Shown: piece by piece, positions 42,558 through 51,438 of the stretch
Layout of the letters: each line of letters starts with the position of its first letter
Numbering within the stretch: position 1 is the stretch's first letter
NCBI GenBank assembly: GCA_913060515.1
Contig: CAJXRZ010000010.1
Location: 52,953-116,952 of the forward strand
DNA length: 64,000 nt
DNA from: an uncultured Pseudomonadota bacterium
Lineage (GTDB): Bacteria; Myxococcota_A; UBA796; CAJQPC01
Reading direction: 5' to 3'
Translations under genes and position numbers: made by a program
Notes under the pieces: model-generated
What the model saw: the letters and a program-made list of their open reading frames with translations, nothing else
Database searches by the model: none
Told to the model about the DNA's origin: nothing

Positions 42558-43468
42558 TCCAGGGAGAAGCCGAGGGGAAGCGGGGTCTCCGTGGCAGGGA
42601 AAAAGCCAACGATCCCGCACGCCCGCGTGTCCAGCTCGCCATCTTTGACCACGTTGGGCGTGCTGACCACCACCCGGTGGCCGTCCCTCGAGGTGTAGCG
42701 GCGGCTCCAGGACAGGCCCATCTCGATGGTGTCACAGCCGCTCTTCTTCTTGGCCTTGGCGCTCTCGCAGCCAGCGCTCCAGACCGCCCGCGCAGCCCGG
42801 CAGCTCTCTGGGTCCCCTTCCAGGACGAAGCTGAGCTCCTGCGCGCCGGCCCAAGGACTCGCGTGGGCGGAGCGAATGGACAGACCCGAGAGGGGCAGGC
42901 CCATGAGCTGCTGAGCATCTTGAGAGAGGAGCAAGGTCTCATCGCGGACTGCGTAGCCCAAGCGCGCTTTCTCCATAGGGAAGGCACCGCTCAGATCCAG
43001 CGCCACGTCGACCTCCACAGAGACACTCGGAGCCGCACCAACAACCCCACCGATGAAGGCTTCCCCGTCTCCGGCCCCTTCTGGCGCGACACTGAGACTC
43101 AGCCGTCCATTGTTGAGGGTGCTGCGCCCCTCTGAAGCGGGCCAGGCTTGGGTCGACGCCATCACTTCCCCGTACCTGCCCGGACCGCTGAGCGTCTTCT
43201 GGAGGGTGAGATCAGCACCGTTGGCCTGAGCGCTGCTCCACCGCGCAGACAGGTCCGGCAAGCTCGCCTCGCTCCAGAGCACGGCCTCTACCCCGCGTGG
43301 CACATCCCGCAGCGAGAGGGTCCACCCCTGTCCGACTGGCGTCTCAAGGCGCAGTCGCAGCGCCGATGGCGCGTAGGCGCCGCTGGCAAGCTCACCAGAG
43401 CTCCACGACATGGGCTCCGGTGTTTGGGCTCGGTCCAGTGCGGTCAGCGCGAAGAGAAACAAGAGCAT
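42554..43468 (-). CDS. Secreted protein of unknown function
   Basis: A 304-residue protein with a short hydrophobic N-terminus (MLLFLFALTALDRAQ) that may be a minimal Sec signal without a positive charge. The mature part is beta-prone (LRLRLETPVGQGWTLSLRD, LSLSVAPEGAGDGEAF) and contains three Cys residues. Its last four bases overlap the stop of the convergent serpin gene. No family recognised. Confidence 0.55.
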   Translation of the reverse strand: MLLFLFALTALDRAQTPEPMSWSSGELASGAYAPSALRLRLETPVGQGWTLSLRDVPRGVEAVLWSEASLPDLSARWSSAQANGADLTLQKTLSGPGRYGEVMASTQAWPASEGRSTLNNGRLSLSVAPEGAGDGEAFIGGVVGAAPSVSVEVDVALDLSGAFPMEKARLGYAVRDETLLLSQDAQQLMGLPLSGLSIRSAHASPWAGAQELSFVLEGDPESCRAARAVWSAGCESAKAKKKSGCDTIEMGLSWSRRYTSRDGHRVVVSTPNVVKDGELDTRACGIVGFFPATETPLPLGFSLD

Positions 43469-43514
43469 GCGTCTTCCTAACCGGAGCGATTAAGACCGGT
43501 CCACCGGAGGCCCC

Positions 43515-45122
43515 ATGTCTGAGTTCAGCTACGAGAAGCCCTTCCCCCTCTCCAAGGACGACACCCAGTACCGCTTCCTGGGGTCCGAAGGCATTCGCGC
43601 CGAAAGCCAGTTCGGCCGTGATTTTCTCATCGTCGAACCCCGAGCGCTGAGCCACCTGGCACAGACCGCCATGCACGACGTGGCCTTCTACTTGCGCACC
43701 GCCCATCAGGAGAGCGTCGCACGCATCCTCAAGGACCCCGAGGCGACCGAGAACGACCGCTTTGTGGCCCGGACCCTTCTGCGGAACAGCGTGATTGCCG
43801 CTGCTGGGACCTTGCCCATCTGCCAGGACACCGGAACAGCCATTGTGGTCGCCAAGCGAGGCCAGAATGTGCTCACAGAAGGCAACGATGAGGAGGCCCT
43901 CTCCCGCGGGATCTGGCAGAGCTACCAGAACAACAACCTGCGCTACTCCCAGGTTGTCCCCCTCACCATGTTCGATGAGAAGAACAGCGGAAACAACCTG
44001 CCGGCTCAGATCGACATCTACGCCAAGAACGGCGAGAGCTACGAGTTCCTCTTTCTGGCCAAGGGCGGCGGCTCAGCCAACAAGACCTACCTCTTCCAGA
44101 AGACCAAGGCTCTGCTGAACCCCGAGAGCCTCAAGGCCTTCTTGGTGGAGAAGATGAAGACCCTGGGCACCGCAGCCTGCCCGCCCTACCACGTGGCCTT
44201 TGTCATCGGCGGAACCAGCGCCGAGAGCAACCTGAAGACCGTCAAGCTGGCCAGCGCCAAGTACCTGGACACCTTGCCCACCTCCGGCTCCATGGGCGGC
44301 CGCGCCTTCCGAGACGTAGAGCTGGAGCAGGAGCTCTTGGAGGCGGCCTGGAAGACCGGCATCGGGGCCCAGTTCGGTGGCAAGTACTTCGCCCACGACG
44401 TGCGCGTGATTCGCTTGCCCCGTCACGGCGCGAGCTGCCCAGTGGGCATGGGCGTGAGCTGCTCGGCAGACCGCAACATCAAGGGCCGCATCGACGCCAA
44501 GGGCATCTGGATCGAGGAGCTGGAGCGCAACCCCGAGCGCTTCTTGCTCGAAGCCGACACCTCCAACGAGACCGTCGTCGCCATCAACCTGGACCAGCCC
44601 ATGGATGACATCCGGGCTGAGCTCTCCAAGCACCCGGTCAAGACCCGCGTGGCCCTGAGCGGCACCATCATCGTGGGCCGGGACATCGCCCACGCCAAGC
44701 TCAAAGAGCTGCTGGACGCCGGCAAGCCTCTGCCCGACTACATCAAGAAGCACCCCGTCTACTACGCCGGCCCAGCCAAGAAGCCTGCGGGCATGCCCAG
44801 CGGAAGCTTTGGGCCCACCACCGCCCAGCGTATGGACCCCTATGTGGCCCCCTTCCAGGCCGCAGGCGGCTCTCTGGTCATGCTCGCCAAGGGCAACCGC
44901 AGCCAGCAGGTCACTGACGCCTGCCAGAAGTACGGCGGCTTTTACCTGGGCAGCATCGGCGGTCCGGCCGCAGCCTTGGCCAAGGAGAGCATCACCAGCG
45001 TGGAGGTGCTCGACTACCCGGAGCTGGGCATGGAGGCGGTGTGGAAGATCACGGTCAAGGACTTCCCGGCCTTCATCCTGGTGGATGACAAGGGGAATGA
45101 CTTCTTCAAGGGCCTATTGTAG
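43515..45122 (+). CDS. fumA: Class I fumarate hydratase (FumA/FumB type)
   Basis: A 535-residue single-chain class I fumarase. The three cysteines that bind the [4Fe-4S] cluster in this family are C103 (LPICQDTGT), C222 (ACPPYH) and C316 (GVSCSADRN), close to C105/C224/C318 in E. coli FumA. GGGSANK and the C-terminal swivel part ([14 protein letters not shown]) are present, so both domains are fused, as in FumA. It interconverts fumarate and malate in the citric acid cycle; the cluster makes it oxygen-sensitive. A WD40-like gene begins two bases after the stop. Confidence 0.93.
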   Translation: MSEFSYEKPFPLSKDDTQYRFLGSEGIRAESQFGRDFLIVEPRALSHLAQTAMHDVAFYLRTAHQESVARILKDPEATENDRFVARTLLRNSVIAAAGTLPICQDTGTAIVVAKRGQNVLTEGNDEEALSRGIWQSYQNNNLRYSQVVPLTMFDEKNSGNNLPAQIDIYAKNGESYEFLFLAKGGGSANKTYLFQKTKALLNPESLKAFLVEKMKTLGTAACPPYHVAFVIGGTSAESNLKTVKLASAKYLDTLPTSGSMGGRAFRDVELEQELLEAAWKTGIGAQFGGKYFAHDVRVIRLPRHGASCPVGMGVSCSADRNIKGRIDAKGIWIEELERNPERFLLEADTSNETVVAINLDQPMDDIRAELSKHPVKTRVALSGTIIVGRDIAHAKLKELLDAGKPLPDYIKKHPVYYAGPAKKPAGMPSGSFGPTTAQRMDPYVAPFQAAGGSLVMLAKGNRSQQVTDACQKYGGFYLGSIGGPAAALAKESITSVEVLDYPELGMEAVWKITVKDFPAFILVDDKGNDFFKGLL

Positions 45123-45124
45123 CC

Positions 45125-46069
45125 ATGGGGAAGAAGACTGGATTCCGCCTGCGCCAGGGCGTGCCCTTCTCCTTCACCGCCTCTTTGTCCTCGGCCGGGG
45201 TGCACGGCGTGTCCGAGAGCGAGGGCAGCTTGGCCGTGGCCTGCTCTGACGGAAACGTGCGTCTCTTCGATGACAAGGGTCAGCCCGTTTACAAGCTCCT
45301 CTTGGTGAAGGGCTACGCTGGCAAGTCCCACTACTTGGCCCACTCTCCGGACGGCGCTCTGCTCGCGGTCACCTGCTCACAGACCCTCTTCGTCGTCGAG
45401 GTCAGCACGGGCGAGGTCTTGGCCAGCCAGCGGGCAGAGACCTCGGATGTGTCCTTCGGCTTCTGCTGGGCCCCCGACGGAGAGAGCTTGATTTGGCTGA
45501 CCGACTCGGCCATGCACAGATGGCGTTGGTCCAATGGTTCTCTGGAACGCAGTCCGCTCACGGACCGCAGATGGTACGCCCAGAGACGCTGGCCCCGCGT
45601 GGCGGACGAGCGCGTATTCTTCGGCGCGGCCAACACCCACGGCGGAACGGCGGTGCTCTGTTTCAACTGGCGCAGCGGCGCCCACCTGGGCACCTTAGGT
45701 CTTCAGGACGGCGGACAAGCCGACGTCCCACGACTTCAGCCCCACGCCAAGGGCGTCGTCGCCTGGCAGCCAGGGCTGGACCCCGTCCTCTGGGATGGCA
45801 CCGCACCCGTACCGACCAGAGAGCGGTCGGCGCCACGCACCGAGCACGCCCAGTGCTTCCCCGAGGGGTTCCTGAGCCACACACAAGTCGGCGGCAGCTG
45901 GACCCACGCGCTCATCCTCCACGACGCAGCAGGGGGCATTCAGGAGCTTCGGCGTGCCGAGAGCTTCCACCTGCCGAGTCAACAAGGCCCTGCCCTCTGG
46001 TTGGATTCCTCCGAACTGAGCGAGAAGCCCTACGGACATCGGCTTGAGCGGGTGGTACTCCCAGCCTGA
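45125..46069 (+). CDS. WD40-like beta-propeller protein
   Basis: A 314-residue cytoplasmic protein without a signal peptide. Several WD40-like strands are visible (LAVACSDGNVRLFDDKGQPVY, LAHSPDGALLAVTCSQTLFV, FCWAPDGESLIWLTDSAMH), so a propeller is likely, although repeats are degenerate. It starts two bases after the fumarase stop, which suggests co-transcription; a role in protein interaction can only be guessed. Confidence 0.55.
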   Translation: MGKKTGFRLRQGVPFSFTASLSSAGVHGVSESEGSLAVACSDGNVRLFDDKGQPVYKLLLVKGYAGKSHYLAHSPDGALLAVTCSQTLFVVEVSTGEVLASQRAETSDVSFGFCWAPDGESLIWLTDSAMHRWRWSNGSLERSPLTDRRWYAQRRWPRVADERVFFGAANTHGGTAVLCFNWRSGAHLGTLGLQDGGQADVPRLQPHAKGVVAWQPGLDPVLWDGTAPVPTRERSAPRTEHAQCFPEGFLSHTQVGGSWTHALILHDAAGGIQELRRAESFHLPSQQGPALWLDSSELSEKPYGHRLERVVLPA

Positions 46070-46477
46070 CTAGGGCGTGCCCATGACCTGCGCCTTGGTC
46101 TTCTTCTCCGAGCCCTCCACCAGAAAGCCGTACCACTCTGGCTTTTGGTCCACGAAGATCTCCTGCTTCATCGAGAACTCCGTCTCCCCGAACAAGCCAG
46201 CTGCCACCATGTGGTCCCCGCTGCCAAGCATCCGGTAGAACAGGCTGGTCCCACAGTTTGTACAGAAGGCCCGCTCAGCCCAAGCCGAAGACTGAAAGCG
46301 GCCAATGTGCTCGGTGCCGCTCATGGCAAGGTCCGGGCCAGCGTGCACGGCCAAGAAAGGACCGCCCCCAGACCACTTGCGACACATGCTGCAGTGACAG
46401 GCACCAGCGGTGGTCTTCGTGGCGGGCAAGGTGATGTGTACCTTGCCGCAGAGGCAAAAACCGGTGGGATCAGACAT
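46070..46477 (-). CDS. GFA-family (CENP-V/glutathione-dependent formaldehyde-activating) protein
   Basis: A 135-residue protein with the full zinc-ligand set of the GFA family: CLCGKV at residues 8-13, ACHCSMCRKWSG at about 26-37 and FCTNCGTSLFY at about 71-81. Members include Gfa, which joins formaldehyde and glutathione, and many paralogs without known substrates. The genomic context (WD40 gene convergent, an uncertain short ORF upstream) does not help to narrow the substrate. Confidence 0.85.
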   Translation of the reverse strand: MSDPTGFCLCGKVHITLPATKTTAGACHCSMCRKWSGGGPFLAVHAGPDLAMSGTEHIGRFQSSAWAERAFCTNCGTSLFYRMLGSGDHMVAAGLFGETEFSMKQEIFVDQKPEWYGFLVEGSEKKTKAQVMGTP

Positions 46478-46679
46478 GGGACTCCTGGGGGCTGTCGAAC
46501 TGTTTTAGCAGACGGCGACGTTCCAGGAACCAAGCTCCCAACACCCTCATCACGACGGTGAGCTCCGAGTCCCCCGCCACAACACAGGAGTCAGCTTTGG
46601 CCTGGGCGCGGTCGGAAGCACTCCGGGTGCGCCCGCCTGATGCGGATTCTCCGGCATTCACTCCCCCAAGACCCTGCAT
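46470..46679 (-). CDS. Possible small protein upstream of the GFA gene
   Basis: A 69-residue frame whose stop overlaps the GFA start by eight bases. The sequence is unremarkable (SELTVVMRVLGAWFLERRRLL near the end) and no family is recognised. No clear ribosome-binding site precedes ATG 46679. Its main support is the close overlap; it otherwise fills the 255-base gap between the GFA gene and the next lipoprotein gene, in which I see nothing else. Confidence 0.25.
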   Translation of the reverse strand: MQGLGGVNAGESASGGRTRSASDRAQAKADSCVVAGDSELTVVMRVLGAWFLERRRLLKQFDSPQESHV

Positions 46680-46732
46680 CCCGTAAGAAAGGCTGCTAGC
46701 GGAGCGTTCGCCAGTCCCACCGTGAGAGACCC

Positions 46733-47908
46733 ATGCTGCTGCTCCTGCTCGCCTGCCTTCGTCCCTCCCCTGGAGTCGGCCCCGGCCCCCAGGTCGACCC
46801 AAGCGCCACCACTCTGCGCGCCCTGGTGCTCTCCGACGCCGCTGCGGTGTCCTCCCTTGGGCCAGAGTCGACCATCAGCATGCAGGTCAAAGAAGGTGAG
46901 GTGCTACGCATCCACGCCCAGAGCAGCTGGATCCCCATCCCACCAGACCCCGACGACTGGGATGAACGATATCCACTCTACCTGGTCCGCGGCGAAGCGG
47001 GCACAGGCTGGATCTCCGGTGCGAACCTGGCCATCGAACAAGACTGGGACAGCAACAATTGGCAGGGCGAGCTGCCCTACAAACAGCAGATCGGTGAGCA
47101 CTCCTGGTGGCCCGCCGCTCAAGAGAGCCGACAATGGAGCGAGAAGTTTGAGGCCTGGGACCGGCACATGATTCAGGGCTGGTGGGTGCACGAAGGGCCA
47201 GGGGGGACCGAGAAGGTGGCGTTGATCGACTCGAACGGATGGGGCACCACCCACTCCATCCAGAGTGTGATCTTGCGAGATCTCACAGCCGATGGTGAGA
47301 ACGAGGCCATCATGATCATCGAAGAGACCGTGATGGAGGCCGGAAGCGTTGGTCACAGCCTGCACATCTTCGATTTGACCCAGGGCGTCGAGCCGCTCCT
47401 GGTCATCCCGCTGCACGACCCACACTGGAGCGGGCTGGACACGAGCGATCGCTGGGGCTGGGCCGAGCTGGACCTGCCTCGTCAGGAGCTGCGCCAGATC
47501 TACGCAGAGCGCACGGCAGTCGAAGGCCAGAGCTGGAGCAAGCTGCACCTGAGCGAGCAGAGCTGGACCTGGAAGGGCGGCGCCCTGGAGGTGCGCGGAT
47601 CCAGCACCCGGCTACCCGCCGGCCAAGTCAGCGGCGGGCCCACCTACGCTGAGCCGGACTTGTTCGGAGAGGCGCTGGAGCTCCAAGCCACCGGCCAGAC
47701 CAAGGGCAAGAACACCTGCTTTGGCGGAGTGAGTGGCCCGGTAGCCACCGGCGATGAGACCTGGTTTCAAGCGGTGGACTGCCAGAGCGGCGCGCCTCAG
47801 TTTTGGGTCCCCACCCAGCGCATCACTTGGTCGTTAAGCAACTTCAACGAGGTCTTTGGCCCTTGGCCGGAGCAAGCCATGCCGCCGCTGCAAGTGACCT
47901 GGCGCTGA
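46733..47908 (+). CDS. Predicted lipoprotein of unknown function
   Basis: A 391-residue protein with leader MLLLLLAC (Cys8). It has an SH3-like early segment (STISMQVKEGEVLRIHAQSS) that resembles environment-sensing or wall-associated domains, and acidic beta segments such as LRDLTADGENEAIMIIEE, a degenerate FG-GAP-like motif. Two cysteine pairs (CFGG, DCQSG) are near the end. No family recognised. The gene is convergent with the helical protein gene at 47990. Confidence 0.6.
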   Translation: MLLLLLACLRPSPGVGPGPQVDPSATTLRALVLSDAAAVSSLGPESTISMQVKEGEVLRIHAQSSWIPIPPDPDDWDERYPLYLVRGEAGTGWISGANLAIEQDWDSNNWQGELPYKQQIGEHSWWPAAQESRQWSEKFEAWDRHMIQGWWVHEGPGGTEKVALIDSNGWGTTHSIQSVILRDLTADGENEAIMIIEETVMEAGSVGHSLHIFDLTQGVEPLLVIPLHDPHWSGLDTSDRWGWAELDLPRQELRQIYAERTAVEGQSWSKLHLSEQSWTWKGGALEVRGSSTRLPAGQVSGGPTYAEPDLFGEALELQATGQTKGKNTCFGGVSGPVATGDETWFQAVDCQSGAPQFWVPTQRITWSLSNFNEVFGPWPEQAMPPLQVTWR

Positions 47909-47942
47909 GCCCAGAGGACAGCGCACCCAGACGACAGAGCGC

Positions 47943-47964
47943 CCCTCTCGGTTCACCGAGAGGG
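47943..47964. terminator. Hairpin between convergent genes
   Basis: CCCTCTCGG-TTCA-CCGAGAGGG forms a perfect 9-bp stem with a tetraloop between a plus-strand gene ending at 47908 and a minus-strand gene ending at 47990. No T-run is present on either side, so it may act as a 3'-end stabiliser or a weak bidirectional terminator. Confidence 0.55.
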
Positions 47965-47989
47965 ACGTTCATTGACGAGGGTCAAGCCC

Positions 47990-48655
47990 TCAGTTGGCCA
48001 TGCTCGCGAGCATGCCGCTCAAGCGGGTGCTCTCGGCGACCACCTTGGCGGAGCGGTCCTTCAAGCCCTTGGCAGCTTCCTTGTTGTGCTTGACGATGTC
48101 CAGCTCGCCCTTCAGATCGCTGACCTTCAGGCCGTTGGCCTTCATGGTGCCCGCGTTCATCTTGCCGCTGGCGTCCGAGGCTTCGGTACCCAGCTTGGTG
48201 ATGTCGCCCTCCAACGATTGCGCATCCGCGCTGATCTTCTGGAGCTTCGCAGCGGCGGCGTTGCCGGCGTCCGCGAAGGTCTTCACGTTCTCAGGGGCAT
48301 CATCGGCAACAGCAAAGCTGGGCATGCCGCCAGACTCCAGGCTCACGATGAGCTTGTCGCCAGCGCTCTCCTTCAGGTCCGCGATGGCCTTCTCCAGTGG
48401 CGCATCTTCCGCCACGCCCATGGCGGTCTTCAGATCGGGCTCGATGCTGTTGACGTCCAGCTCCATCTGAATGAGCTTCTCCTGAATGTCCACGCCCTCC
48501 TTCCAGGTAGGGGCGAACTCCTTCACGCGGCCGCTGGTGTCAAAGCAAGGGATCTCCACGCAGGCTTGGCGTGGGCCTTCTTCTTCCTCAGCCACGGCCA
48601 CTCCAGCCACACCTAAGGAAAGCACTGCTACAACAACCCACTTTGAAACGCGCAT
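47990..48655 (-). CDS. Secreted helical protein of unknown function
   Basis: A 221-residue protein starting at ATG 48655, which has AGGAG upstream, with a Sec signal (MRVSKWVVVAVLSLGVAGVAVA). The mature protein begins with two Cys (ACVEIPCFD) and is otherwise Ala/Glu/Lys-rich helix, consistent with a periplasmic coiled-coil protein. No family recognised. Confidence 0.65.
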   Translation of the reverse strand: MRVSKWVVVAVLSLGVAGVAVAEEEEGPRQACVEIPCFDTSGRVKEFAPTWKEGVDIQEKLIQMELDVNSIEPDLKTAMGVAEDAPLEKAIADLKESAGDKLIVSLESGGMPSFAVADDAPENVKTFADAGNAAAAKLQKISADAQSLEGDITKLGTEASDASGKMNAGTMKANGLKVSDLKGELDIVKHNKEAAKGLKDRSAKVVAESTRLSGMLASMAN

Positions 48656-48812
48656 TCGGACTCCTCTCTTGATCTCTTGGATGGACCAGCATGGTCCTGG
48701 CAAAACTCAGCGGCCATGATGACACGCGGGAGGGCTTGCTATTCCAGAGCGTTCAGACGGGGGCCAGGCTTACACCTCGACCAAGCGCCCCTGAAAGCGA
48801 GCGCAATGGACC

Positions 48813-48869
48813 GCAATTGGAGATTTGACCGCGCATTCCTACCTTCAAGCCTCATTCCGAGGCAAGCCG
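48813..48869 (+). promoter_or_regulatory. Shared 57-base upstream element, copy A (serpin 2)
   Basis: This stretch aligns without gaps to the segment before the small lipoprotein gene at 50965 (38 of 57 bases identical by eye), including GCAAT-x-GGAG, CTTCA and the GAGGC near the start codon. It probably holds the promoter and ribosome-binding region of a duplicated 5' module. Confidence 0.4.
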
Positions 48870-50141
48870 ATGACTCCCCTTCTCTCTCTACTCTCCCTGC
48901 TGACTGCTTGCAGTGAGCCAAGCGGCACTGACGCCGACCTTCCATATGAGAACCAGCCCCCTGAGCTCTTGGACCAGCGCCCAAGGGGCGGTGGGCTGGC
49001 GGCACCGGGAGCCTTCAGCAGCCCCGACCTAGCGGCCGACGTCACCCAGGGAGCCAGCCCAGCGGGCGCAGCCTGCAACGCATTCGCCGCCGACCTGTAC
49101 GCCCAGCTCCCTCAGACCGGCAACTTGATCTTCTCCCCGGCAAGCATCCAGATGGCCATGGCCATGACCATGACCGCCGCTGCAGGCGAGACCCGCGAGA
49201 GCATAGAGGCTGGTTTGCACCTGGACTTCGCTGACTCTGACCAAGAGATGGGCCAGTGGCTCCGGGCTCTAAACGCCCCCTCTGAGACCCACACCCTGCG
49301 CCTCAGCAGCCGCCTCTGGCACGCGGATGATCTGGCCGTAGAGCCGCAGTTCCAAGAGCTGAGCGCCATGCTCTTCAACGTCTACCCAGAGTCCCTAAGC
49401 TTCGAGGAGCCAGAGACAGCCCGACAGGTCATCAACCACTGGGTGGCCGAGGAGACCGACTCGTTGATCCCTGAGCTGGTCCCCAGCGGCGCTCTGACGC
49501 CACAGACCCGCTTGGTTCTCAGCAACGCGGTGTACTTCTTGGCTGACTGGGAGCGCCCCTTCGACCCCTACGAGACCGCCGAAGGCCCCTTCAATACCCC
49601 CACCGCGGTGGTCAGCGTGCCGTTCATGAATGCCACAGCGGACCAACTGGTCGGCACCCTTCCAGGCGCCAAGACCCTGGTCCTGCCCTACGCCGGCGGC
49701 GCCCAGGAGCTGGTGCTGCTCCTGCCCGACGAGGGCCGATCCATCGACGAGTTTGGCCCAGAGGCACTCACCGCCGCCGCAGACTCAGTCTCCCCTCAGT
49801 TCACAGAGCTCGCGCTTCCCACCCTTGCCCTAGACTGGAAACAGTCCCTCGTGGAGCACCTCGTCGCCCTTGACATGGGTCCCGCATTCTCGAGCCAAGC
49901 CGATTTCTCGACCCTCAGCGACGAGGACCTGATGCTCTCCGAGGTCATCCACCAGAGCTTCTTGAAGATGGACGAGCTGGGCACGGAGGCGGCAGCGGTC
50001 ACCGGTGTCACGATGAAGCCCGCCTCCGTGCCTCCGCCTCCCCAAGTCTCAATGATCGTGGATCGCCCCTACCTCTTCGGCATCCTGGACGTGGACAGTG
50101 GCGCCCTGCTCTTCGTAGCGCGGGTAGAAAACCCGCTCTAA
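48870..50141 (+). CDS. Serpin-family lipoprotein, copy 2
   Basis: A 423-residue serpin lipoprotein starting at ATG 48870 with GAGG upstream; leader MTPLLSLLSLLTAC (Cys14). It is a clear paralog of the serpin at 41331 (NLIFSPASIQMAMAM, LSNAVYFLADWERPF, VDRPYLFGILD). The hinge GTEAAAVTG is compatible with inhibition, although Gly at P7 is unusual. P1 is Ala and P1' Ser by the same alignment (PASVPP), which suggests targets with elastase-like preference. The linker after the Cys is Pro/Gly-rich. The 5' region is shared with an unrelated lipoprotein gene. Confidence 0.9.
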   Translation: MTPLLSLLSLLTACSEPSGTDADLPYENQPPELLDQRPRGGGLAAPGAFSSPDLAADVTQGASPAGAACNAFAADLYAQLPQTGNLIFSPASIQMAMAMTMTAAAGETRESIEAGLHLDFADSDQEMGQWLRALNAPSETHTLRLSSRLWHADDLAVEPQFQELSAMLFNVYPESLSFEEPETARQVINHWVAEETDSLIPELVPSGALTPQTRLVLSNAVYFLADWERPFDPYETAEGPFNTPTAVVSVPFMNATADQLVGTLPGAKTLVLPYAGGAQELVLLLPDEGRSIDEFGPEALTAAADSVSPQFTELALPTLALDWKQSLVEHLVALDMGPAFSSQADFSTLSDEDLMLSEVIHQSFLKMDELGTEAAAVTGVTMKPASVPPPPQVSMIVDRPYLFGILDVDSGALLFVARVENPL

Positions 50142-50161
50142 GACGAGACCCTCCGGGAGGT

Positions 50162-50782
50162 CTATTCAACCCGTTCCATGTCCTGGATCACGATGTCCGC
50201 AGTGGGCTTGTCGTTCCCATCGGTGCTGACGGCCACCATCGCGTCCACAACATCCATGCCCGAGACCACTTCACCAAAGACGGCGTAGCCGCTCCCATCG
50301 CTCCCGCCATCCAGGAAGTCGTTGTCCACCACGTTGATGAAGAACTGGGAGGTCGCGGTGTCCAGCGCCTGGGTTCGGGCCATGGCGATGGTGCCCCGCG
50401 CATTGCTCAGGCCATTGTCCGACTCGTTCACGATGGCCTCGCGGGTGGTCTTCTGCGCGCCGCTCTCCAGGACACCACCGCCTTGGGCCATAAAGTCTGG
50501 AATGACCCGGTGGAAGAGCGTCGCTCCGCCTCCGTCGTCCCCATCGAAGAAGCCATCGTCCACGTACTGAAGGAAGTTGGCCGTGGTGATGGGGGCATCG
50601 GCCTCGGCCATCTCGACGACAACGCTTCCCATGCCCGTGACGATCTCGACCTGTGTCGCCCCGGCCACTCCCGTGTCATCTACTGCCGTGTCGTCAACAG
50701 CGGTCTCGCCAGTGTCCTCCACGTCTCCTTTGAAGCACGCAGTGGTCAGGGTCAACAGGGCGATCAGGCTGAGGCGTTTCAT
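50162..50782 (-). CDS. Cyclophilin-type peptidyl-prolyl isomerase lipoprotein
   Basis: A 206-residue lipoprotein (MKRLSLIALLTLTTAC, Cys16) with an Asp/Thr/Gly tether (GDVEDTGETAVDDTAVDDTG) and a cyclophilin domain. FHRVIPDFMAQGGG carries the catalytic Arg of FHRVIxxFMxQGG, and TATSQFFINVVDN and YAVFGEVVSGMDVVDAM complete the fold. It would catalyse proline isomerisation of exported proteins in the periplasm or at the surface. It is convergent with serpin 2. Confidence 0.9.
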   Translation of the reverse strand: MKRLSLIALLTLTTACFKGDVEDTGETAVDDTAVDDTGVAGATQVEIVTGMGSVVVEMAEADAPITTANFLQYVDDGFFDGDDGGGATLFHRVIPDFMAQGGGVLESGAQKTTREAIVNESDNGLSNARGTIAMARTQALDTATSQFFINVVDNDFLDGGSDGSGYAVFGEVVSGMDVVDAMVAVSTDGNDKPTADIVIQDMERVE

Positions 50783-50906
50783 GGGTTCTCCGTTTGAGTT
50801 CCCCTAATGGATCTCGCTCGACTTCGGCTGGGGACATGCAACGCGGGGCCCGCAACGAGACATCCCTGCTAGAGGAGGGACGAGTTGAAAGTGACCGCAA
50901 GCGGCT

Positions 50907-50964
50907 GCAATAGGAGTTTAACCCTGCCATAGCTAACTTCACGTCTCAACCTGAGGCGAACCAA
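50907..50964 (+). promoter_or_regulatory. Shared upstream element, copy B (small lipoprotein)
   Basis: Counterpart of the element before serpin 2, with the same order of blocks (GCAATAGGAG, CTTCA, GAGGC), ending at the ATG at 50965. The signal-peptide codons that follow are also similar, although the mature proteins are not. Confidence 0.4.
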
Positions 50965-51438
50965 ATGACTCTTCTTCTTTCTCTCTTCTCATTGACCATG
51001 GCCTGCAGCGGCGAGGTCAACACAGACGACACCAGCAGCAGCGACGACACCGGCGTCGCGGACACTGCGGACACTGCGGACACCGCGGAGAGCTTTGACT
51101 GTGACTACTCCGCCATCGCTGGCGACTGGGCTGGCACGACCAACCAAGGTTTGGGCCAGACTCTGAACCTCGAGAGCGAGGTAAACTACGAGGAGATTGT
51201 CGGCATGAACAATCTCTACATGGGCGGCGAAGACCCCGTTTGCATCTTTGAGATGGATTGCCGCACGCCCGCGGAGGGAACTCTGTATCAGGTGTACAAC
51301 ACCGTAGCACCCGGCTCATCCGACCAGTGTCTACCCGGCTGGTACACCTTTGAGCCCGCCGGCGACGAGCTGCAGATCGCCTACCACGACACACAGTTCT
51401 CCGAGCCCCTGTTCACCTACAAGCTGCAGGCCAACTGA
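50965..51438 (+). CDS. Small lipoprotein with Asp/Thr tether, paralog A
   Basis: A 157-residue lipoprotein (MTLLLSLFSLTMAC, Cys14). A tether of DT/DTG repeats (about 18-42) precedes a small domain (FDCDYSAIAGDWAGTTNQG ... CIFEMDCRTPAEGTL ... CLPGWYTF) with four spaced cysteines. The domain is matched by the protein at 54937, so the two are paralogs that flank the FG-GAP genes. It ends with TGATG shared with the next start. Confidence 0.7.
   Translation: MTLLLSLFSLTMACSGEVNTDDTSSSDDTGVADTADTADTAESFDCDYSAIAGDWAGTTNQGLGQTLNLESEVNYEEIVGMNNLYMGGEDPVCIFEMDCRTPAEGTLYQVYNTVAPGSSDQCLPGWYTFEPAGDELQIAYHDTQFSEPLFTYKLQAN

Noticed and set aside
50146..50163. Hairpin between serpin 2 and the cyclophilin gene as terminator
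   Set aside because: AGACCCTCC/GGGAGGTCT pairs only partly and has no T-run; too weak to list.
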